Shown in pieces: positions 33,401 through 36,242 of a stretch of DNA of 36,242 bases. Source of the stretch: Natrialba swarupiae. Its GTDB lineage: Archaea > Halobacteriota > Halobacteria > Halobacteriales > Natrialbaceae. The notes beneath the pieces were generated by a model. That model had not been told where the DNA came from. It saw only the letters and a program-made list of their open reading frames with translations, and ran no database searches. Both the position numbers and the translations under genes were made by a program. The stretch is from assembly GCF_008245225.1 (NCBI RefSeq), contig NZ_VTAW01000033.1, positions 1-36,242 of the forward strand, written 5' to 3'. Numbering within the stretch: position 1 is the first letter of the stretch; every line of letters begins with the position of its first letter.

Positions 33401-35726
33401 GGTCCAGGCGGCCGAAAGCGACATCGAGGTGATCGCGGCCTCACCCTCCGAATTCGAGCTGGTCGAGGACGAGGAGATGTACGTGGTCGGGAGCGTCTAC
33501 CAGGCTGGCAACGTCGAAGGAACGGAGGAGATCGAACTCACGGCGACGAACGTCGAAACCGGCGAGACGTCGGTCGTCGGAACGCAGGAAGTGACGGCCT
33601 ACCCCAACGTCTACTATCTGGGCGCGCTCAACGTCAGCTACGTGCCGGCGGACGCCGGTACCTACGACCTCGAGTTGGGCGATCGGGACGCGGGAACGAT
33701 CGAGGTCCAGTCGGCCGAAAGCGACATTCAGGTCGTCACCGCCTCGCCGTCGACCGTGGAGGTTACAACGGGCGAGGAGATGCACGTGATCGGAAGCGTC
33801 TACCAGGCTGGAACCATCGCAGGGACCGAAACGATCGAACTCACGGCGACGAACACGGCGACCGGTGAGACGACCGTAGTCGACACACAAGAGATGACGG
33901 TCGCGCCCAACGTCTACCACCTCGGCGGGCTCAACGTCAGCTACGCGCCGGCGGACACCGGCACCTACGACCTCGAGTTGGGCGATCGGAACGCCGGCAC
34001 GGTCGAGGTCGTCGAACCGACGGTCGCCCCCGAGATCGTCGCCGTCGAGGGACACACCAGCGCGTTCGATCCCGAAACCGAACAAGTGTACGCGAGCGAG
34101 GACGTCCCCGTCACCGTCGAGATCGATGCGGACCTCGATCTCGGGACGGTGAACGTGTTGGTACAATCGCTCGAGACGAACTACGTTCGCGCGTTCGAAG
34201 CAAGCCACGACGGTGCCAACAGCTGGACGGCGACGGTGTCACCCGACGCCATCGAAGACGACGGTCGCTACGACGTGTCGGTTGTTGCCGTCGATTCGGC
34301 CGGCAACGCCGGGACTGACTCCGCCGGCAGACCACTCGTGATCGACCGCGAACCACCTCGCCTCTCGGCGACCGTAGAGGACGTCGACGGCGAGGGAGCA
34401 ACGGTCGTCGTCGAGAGCGACAAACCCCTCGTAGAGCCGCCGGACGTAGACGGCGTGTTCACCGCTCCCGACGGGGCCTCGACCGAGAGCGGGTCGGTCT
34501 CACTGCACCCTGTCGGCAGAAGTGACACCGACTTCACCGGCTCTTTCGCTACCGGCGAGACCGGCAGCTACGAGATCACGAGCGTCGGCACTGACCGCGC
34601 CGGAAACGAGGGATTCGACACCGCATCGGTCACCGTCGACACCCGATTTACGCTCGAGGACGGCGTCATCGAGATCGACGAGACGGGCACCACCATCGAG
34701 TTCGAGGTCGCAGACGGAGCCGACGAAGCGGTCCTCACCCAGGATCTCTTCGTCTCGCTTTCAGAGACGACTGCCAACGCGAACCTCGACGACGACCAGC
34801 TCGGGGTCGGCTTCATCACCGCGGATCTCGACAGCCTTCTCGAGTACCACCTCGATCAAGGCACCGTCGAGAGCGCGTCGATCTCGATGGCGATCGACGA
34901 CGAGACCCTCCCCGACGGGGCAGTCGCCGACGACGTCGAACTCCACTACTACGACGACGAGAGCGGGGACTGGGACCCCGTGGTAGGATCGACCGTCACG
35001 GAAATCGACAGCGATCCGTTCCTCACGGCGTCGGTCTCCGGGTTCTCGACGTACGGTGCGTTCGTCCCTGATACCGAACCACCCGAGATCACGACCGCGA
35101 CACCCGCCGACGGGGGCGTGTTCGCCGCCGGTACCGAAACCGTCGACCTCCGCCTCGAGTACGACGACCCCTACTCGGGGATCGACGCGAGTTCCGTCCG
35201 CCTCGAGATCGATGGCGTCGACCGGACTGATCACGAGAACACCTCGATAACGTCGTCGGGGATCGAGCATACGCTTTCCGTCGCGGACGGAGCCGACTAC
35301 GACGTGTGGCTCTCGGTTGCCGACGAAGCGGGCAACGAAGCGACACACGCCACGTCGTTCGAGGTTGGGTCGTCGTCGACCGGATCCTCGGGCGGTGGCG
35401 GGGGCGGGGGCGGAGGCGGAGTGTCTCCGCCGGTAGCTGGCGACGGTGGATTCGATTCCGACGACACAGCGACTGCGGACGACCATGGCTCCGCCGTCGA
35501 CGATCGTGACTCCGGTTCCGACGACGCTGACGTCCCTGTGGCGGCCGATGATTCGACCGCCGGCGCGGACGACGATGAACTGGATCCCGTCGACGAGACG
35601 CCGGTCGATACTGACGATTCGACGACCGACGACTCAGATGGCGTTCCCGGATTCGGCACGGGAGCCACAGTTCTCGCGGTCTTCCTTTCTCTTACACTCC
35701 TCTTGGGACGCGCACACGGTCGATAG
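24426..35726 (+). CDS. giant multidomain cell-surface protein with PGF-CTERM-like tail
   Basis: A 3,766-residue exported protein. The N-terminal hydrophobic signal (RRGLGVLIWIGIVGICGLCV) is followed by a PQQ-type beta-propeller at about 50-415 (repeated VVDG.VYV and ALDA.DGSE..W motifs). Three CARDB-like domains run to about 733, then a NosD-like right-handed beta helix at about 734-1435 opening DGDSIQDAIDAAQPGETILV and ending NNWWGAVDGPSGG. Four carboxypeptidase-regulatory-like domains span 1439-1795, another CARDB 1796-1910, two BIG2-like domains 1913-2092 and two more CARDB-like units to 2292. Nine tandem repeats fill 2293-3199. Ig-like and PGF-pre-PGF-like domains follow, then decaglycine (3656-3665), an acidic stalk and PGFGTGATVLAVFLSLTLLL ending in RAHGR, an archaeosortase A-type anchor. 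It is probably an adhesin or stalk-like surface structure. The reading frame is intact. Confidence 0.9.
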   Translation: MVNQGQGTTRRGLGVLIWIGIVGICGLCVVGGVAGIAAADAGDGSEADRITPTQFDSDEGDVLWETDEDLTTGGAPTVVDGILVTTTGDTGADAAVTAYDVGTGETRWTTEVPTDGSPTVVDETVYVTGTDGVWALDLELGTLEWHVEFDDGTSSSRALGVDGDYVYVGESIDATTDRLYALDADDGSEQWSTETATIYSGPTVVDGTVYVGTADKLVAVDASDAEEQWTWDDYGVLEDRSAISEPTVSDGLLYVSLREGTEQGGYDRSTVAIDIETGEDEWTHAFDGPSGGDVSQTPTTPTASGESGEATVYVAFDGLYALDATDGSERWIDETTVWDAPTVADGTLFVPQSTDSGALRALDVTDEGSELWSVETGDRSDVIVVDGVLYVAVQVDETGETRLMAIDAGVSGSSSDARVMVGVQNNHHEWTGTVAETDPRVVDVAFDEGVLVEEDVSVTVTARNDRGQASTASFDLELGGETETVTLEVPAYGTNTVDSSISAPAAAGTYDLEVDDAVVGTVTVVDESDPIVRVVHPFYETWLEGDSVQIAYEATNLGTEYVDENTTLSLEGPAFDGREDVAFVDAEGPLPGEERTYFLNTDEITDPGTYTAYLEGEEIGTIVVVSDPVYLADTNRLHDSIISGIEAPVDPSAAGEASVDVRYENLVDGGQSVESELVAYDGGNEVASVTDTVSVGGESAETERLSVTLAEAGTYDLEVDGQSVGEVEVLVDGVQDGDSIQDAIDAAQPGETILVGNGTYEESLTIDKPLTLRSVSDGGAVLDGEGKLERAITVDAADVTVDGVRIEGYSGGGEAVFVGDDRFTLRNTAIVDNDGGALTIDRNSDEFSIDRNEIRRNDAGIVDGDSWYPSDDGTITNNTIEDNQGLGIDLAGDDHGIAKNNVSGDGDAISATGSDLEICQNNVTATDGIAIQIRGDSVVVDNTIEDAEWGIHRDGTISMDGTAIEGNTFRDVSHAIPHAGDDTIVRDNEFSGTDIDLVLDGAINATVTDNAFVTGIQLDGVPEDLDANPHEMSENTVGGDPLVYAVDEDAPAIDPGAGQVILVDVSNVEIDEHSFSNVSAGVQVTHSDSVDIIGGEFTDIGGSAISVWHSSSVSVDEVDVMDAEYGLDVFDSDGVTVSNVDFTAVGRTAIHVEHVEGLSIVGNSIQDANRGLHVLTADEVTVTDNVIEDSSTGVQFGLLSPGGLATTENLTFMNNTITGSSGDGVKMDWGSLTGVVTVRDSTVRDNGGVGMDLDIDGVDALIKNNTVRDNEGDAGFVLDVESETATISDNVVTDNSGAVGFDIHVDTADGTIESNTVRHNEDGLVVTGNGEYGLENATITQNIIEDNTGIGLTVGGDQNVVVTENSIAGNGDGLLYTNGLENLDARNNWWGAVDGPSGGETDPETGAVADGSGDSLDTAGGWADYVLFDEWLEAPLLETGTITGTVTDADSEDSLDGATVVVTDDAGVTETAETDENGVYELVVPVGTYDLTVSADGYAEAEETALEVADGGVLTTDVSLHVGEASISGTVVDAETGDPVPDAELEVVEQVDVGQTDPAPDGFATTLSTDANGAFDLDVPPGVYEITVETLGYANGGRQNIELETGEQQSLDDIELASVPVLSGTVTDSETDEPIQGAEIESRFFASDPLYTTTTDADGEYAINLPEHHSQTPSVEFAADGYFSNTITADDDRLADPAGGDVELTVEREPGTVTGQVTTETDDPVASAHVTTSDGSGSAWTNATGYYNLHLQPGTYTLEVTTEEAVPQSGTVDDVEVVEGGTTTADIVVSPGSLEPPSANVSVEIQPTASTTSATEGENLTVVADIDNSGTGSTDSIVVLGVEELESSESLYEAEPRSVSLEAGEHVTETFTFESELEFDGAEAVVAAFPPGSDEPDDVDEIELSVSEADADRELESLSLSIDETTISEGSATSATVIATFDDGTTEDVTAETHLASDPVDVVAIAGSTVVGEETGTATITADYQGETDSVEMTVAADEQPPSDPELGSLSLSVDETTISEGSATSAMVIATFDDGTAENVTDGTSIESNSTDVVSVDGSMLVAEGPGVATVTATYDGETDSVEMAVEADEQELDPETELDVLEATVTPTQLEAGEEATIEGTIANVGEGDGELLVPLEIGGEEVESSTVTLDAGESTDVAFAWTFENAGEFQVGVGGVDIGTVTVVEDADADVLIYGADMSQSAVVIGETVTVTGDLLNDGGAGTVAVDLNVDGERVDTMTVEVGPGATPGGVEFEWTPTEADLPAGEDEANVTISLDGFVVGTVHVEHQYSDIQVVAASASETELVEGEEAYVIGSVYQAGNVEGTEEIELTATHQETGEETVVGSQEATIAPGYYHLGAINITYVPEDAGTYDLELGDRAAGTIEVEAAESDVQVIAASPSELELIEGEEMHVIGSLYQAGNVEGTEEIELTATNTATGETTVVGSQEMTVAPNVYHLGAINITYVPEDAGTYDLELGDRDVGTIEVEAAESDIQVIAASPSEIELIEGEEMYVVGSVYQAGNVEGPEEIELTATNAETGETSVVGSQEMTVTPKVYHLGGINITYVPDEAGDYDLELGDRDVGTIEVEAAESDIQVIAASPSEVELIEGEEMHVVGSVYQSGNVAGPEEIELTATNTETGETTVVGSQEVTVAPNVYHLGALNLTFAPDAGTYDLELGDRAAGTIEVEPAESDIEVIAASPSEVELVEGEEMYVVGSVYQSGNVAGSEEIELTATNVETGETTVVDSQEVTVAPNVYHLGGLNVSYVPADAGDYDLELGGRDVGMVTVDERITDIRVVGASLSTAELIEGEELSVTGSVYQNGSHTATEEIELTATETETGESTVIGSQEVTLQPGYYHLGAINITYVPDPGTYDLELGDRDAGTIEVEAAESDIEVIAASPSEIELIEGEEMYVVGSAYQAGNVEGTEEIELTATNVETGETTVVDTQELTAAPNVFYLGGLNVTYAPEDAGTYDLELGDRDVGTIEVQAAESDIEVIAASPSEFELVEDEEMYVVGSVYQAGNVEGTEEIELTATNVETGETSVVGTQEVTAYPNVYYLGALNVSYVPADAGTYDLELGDRDAGTIEVQSAESDIQVVTASPSTVEVTTGEEMHVIGSVYQAGTIAGTETIELTATNTATGETTVVDTQEMTVAPNVYHLGGLNVSYAPADTGTYDLELGDRNAGTVEVVEPTVAPEIVAVEGHTSAFDPETEQVYASEDVPVTVEIDADLDLGTVNVLVQSLETNYVRAFEASHDGANSWTATVSPDAIEDDGRYDVSVVAVDSAGNAGTDSAGRPLVIDREPPRLSATVEDVDGEGATVVVESDKPLVEPPDVDGVFTAPDGASTESGSVSLHPVGRSDTDFTGSFATGETGSYEITSVGTDRAGNEGFDTASVTVDTRFTLEDGVIEIDETGTTIEFEVADGADEAVLTQDLFVSLSETTANANLDDDQLGVGFITADLDSLLEYHLDQGTVESASISMAIDDETLPDGAVADDVELHYYDDESGDWDPVVGSTVTEIDSDPFLTASVSGFSTYGAFVPDTEPPEITTATPADGGVFAAGTETVDLRLEYDDPYSGIDASSVRLEIDGVDRTDHENTSITSSGIEHTLSVADGADYDVWLSVADEAGNEATHATSFEVGSSSTGSSGGGGGGGGGGVSPPVAGDGGFDSDDTATADDHGSAVDDRDSGSDDADVPVAADDSTAGADDDELDPVDETPVDTDDSTTDDSDGVPGFGTGATVLAVFLSLTLLLGRAHGR
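28740..29808 (+). repeat. four carboxypeptidase-regulatory-like domains
   Basis: Each unit opens with a G.V.D.....P..GA pattern: ITGTVTDADSEDSLDGATV, ISGTVVDAETGDPVPDAEL, LSGTVTDSETDEPIQGAEI and VTGQVTTETDDPVASAHV. Each contains a D..G.Y/F......PG.Y core. They are diverged at DNA level, so this is an old domain duplication and not recent DNA amplification. Confidence 0.75.
30163..30700 (+). repeat. pair of BIG2-like domains with near-identical DNA
   Basis: Two units of about 90 residues start at 30163 and 30439. Both contain SLSLS.DETTISEGSATSA followed by VIATFDDGT, and the DNA over the first 90 bases is nearly identical. That points to recent duplication or gene conversion, in contrast to the older domains upstream. 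Confidence 0.75.
31302..34022 (+). repeat. nine tandem repeats of 100-101 codons
   Basis: Units start at 31302, 31605, 31908, 32211, 32511, 32814, 33114, 33417 and 33720; the spacing is 300 or 303 bases throughout. Each encodes a CARDB-like beta-sandwich of the form SDIQVIAASPSE-ELIEGEEM-VIGSVYQAGNVEGTEEIELTAT, then TGETTVVGSQE, VYHLGAINITYVP and AGTYDLELGDR--GTIEV. The junction GCGGCCGAAAGCGACATC recurs nearly unchanged. Unit 6 (TDIRVVGASLSTAELIEGEE) is the most diverged and unit 9 marks the edge with altered residues. Confidence 0.9.
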
Positions 35727-36071
35727 CCTCGCGTCGTCTCTGTCCGGATCGGTTTCCAGAACGCTGCGGACGTGGGATTTTCTCTCGTGACTCTCTCGAG
35801 ATTGTCGAACTAGTACGTCCCCGACCAGACTTTTCGAATATGGATCTCCTACAAACGAGTGAAAGCCATCCGCAAATTAGAATCCGAATATTCGGGCTGT
35901 AATAAAAGGAGTGTTCAAACTCGTCACAGGATATGATACTGATATGGTATGCAAGTGTGAATTAAAAGTGTGCGAAAAACAGCTATCGCTCAGGGCATCC
36001 GTCTTTAGCTAAACCAAGAACCGCATGACAGCGGCGGCTTATCGGAGCTACTTCTCGGAAGGAATGAGGAG
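35727..36071. other. AT-richer region after the giant gene
   Basis: No gene is supported. AT-rich patches at 35875-35970 lead into the transposase-like fragment that starts at 36072. No inverted repeat that could be the element's end was identified. Confidence 0.4.
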
Positions 36072-36194
36072 GTGACAGCTGTACACACCGAAACCTCCTC
36101 ACGTCACATTGAACGCCGTCTCACTAACCTCCTTCCCTCTGAAGCGCTCGAGGACCACGCCGATGTAATGAGTACGAAAACTTTTGTGAGTTAA
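36072..36194 (+). pseudogene. probable N-terminal fragment of an IS4/ISH8-like transposase
   Basis: From GTG 36072 the frame gives TAVHTETSSRHIERRLTNLL followed by PSEALEDHADV, then diverges (MSTKTFVS) to TAA at 36192. The pattern ..IERRL..LLP...LE.HA.. resembles the start of haloarchaeal IS4-family (ISH8-group) transposases, which continue for about 400 residues. Here it stops after roughly 32 family-like residues, so it is a remnant. The assignment is from memory of the family pattern and is moderate. Confidence 0.45.
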
Positions 36195-36210
36195 GATCGA
36201 TGAGCAAGTA

Positions 36211-36242
36211 ATGGAACGCTCACGTCGAAAGGAGATTAAGCG
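36211..36242 (+). CDS. possible start of a gene running off the right edge
   Basis: ATG 36211 opens MERSRRKEIK and the frame is still open at the window end. The AT-rich AAACTTTTGTGAG upstream (36178-36190) could hold a TATA box. Ten residues are too few for any family call. Confidence 0.2.
   Translation, partial: MERSRRKEIK

Noticed and set aside
31302-34022. Regular 300-base spacing considered as a CRISPR-like or noncoding satellite array
   Set aside because: The units are in frame, encode a consistent beta-sandwich pattern and are far too long for CRISPR repeats or spacers.

Overview
The window looks like haloarchaeal chromosome. It is GC-rich, the proteins are strongly acidic, and there are a Tat lipoprotein signal, a HalX-type domain, an archaeosortase-type PGF tail and AT-rich TATA boxes about 25 bases before many start codons (leaderless genes). 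No rRNA, tRNA or CRISPR array was seen. All family assignments come from reading the translated sequence, not from a database search.

Left part (1-7,350): an IS6-like miniature element (174-548) with 16-bp terminal inverted repeats and an 8-bp target duplication, carrying its own promoter and a 57-residue membrane protein gene. Then come a GAF histidine kinase, an LLM-class flavin oxidoreductase, a six-helix DUF6159-like membrane protein and an IclR regulator. A long sparse stretch follows, holding one convincing small membrane protein gene.

Catabolic/transport block (7,383-18,372): a family 5 solute-binding lipoprotein whose two lobes are in swapped order (an apparent circular permutation), an Ldh2/YiaK-type 2-hydroxyacid dehydrogenase, a complete Dpp/Opp-type ABC transporter (two permeases, two ATPases), two short-chain dehydrogenases and an aldehyde dehydrogenase. 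The inferred role is uptake and oxidation of a small organic compound such as a sugar, sugar acid or hydroxy acid, with the upstream IclR protein as candidate regulator. A roughly 90-bp imperfect direct repeat lies on both sides of the SDR-aldehyde dehydrogenase pair.

Electron-transfer block (19,663-24,366): a TorD-type molybdoenzyme chaperone gene joined out of frame, apparently by deletion, to a 5'-truncated HdrA/MvhD-like polyferredoxin gene. A 29-codon ORF with ATGA overlaps at both ends links it to an Mrp/ApbC-type Fe-S carrier ATPase. Last is an unusual HxlR-receiver-HalX regulator. No molybdoenzyme gene lies in the window, so the block may be a decaying or scavenged redox module.

Right part (24,426-35,726): one 3,766-codon gene for a giant secreted surface protein. 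It has a PQQ-type propeller, CARDB-like domains, a NosD-like beta helix, four carboxypeptidase-regulatory-like domains, two BIG2-like domains, nine tandem repeats of 100-101 residues, Ig-like domains, a decaglycine run and a PGF-CTERM-like tail. The window ends in an AT-rich stretch with a probable IS transposase fragment.
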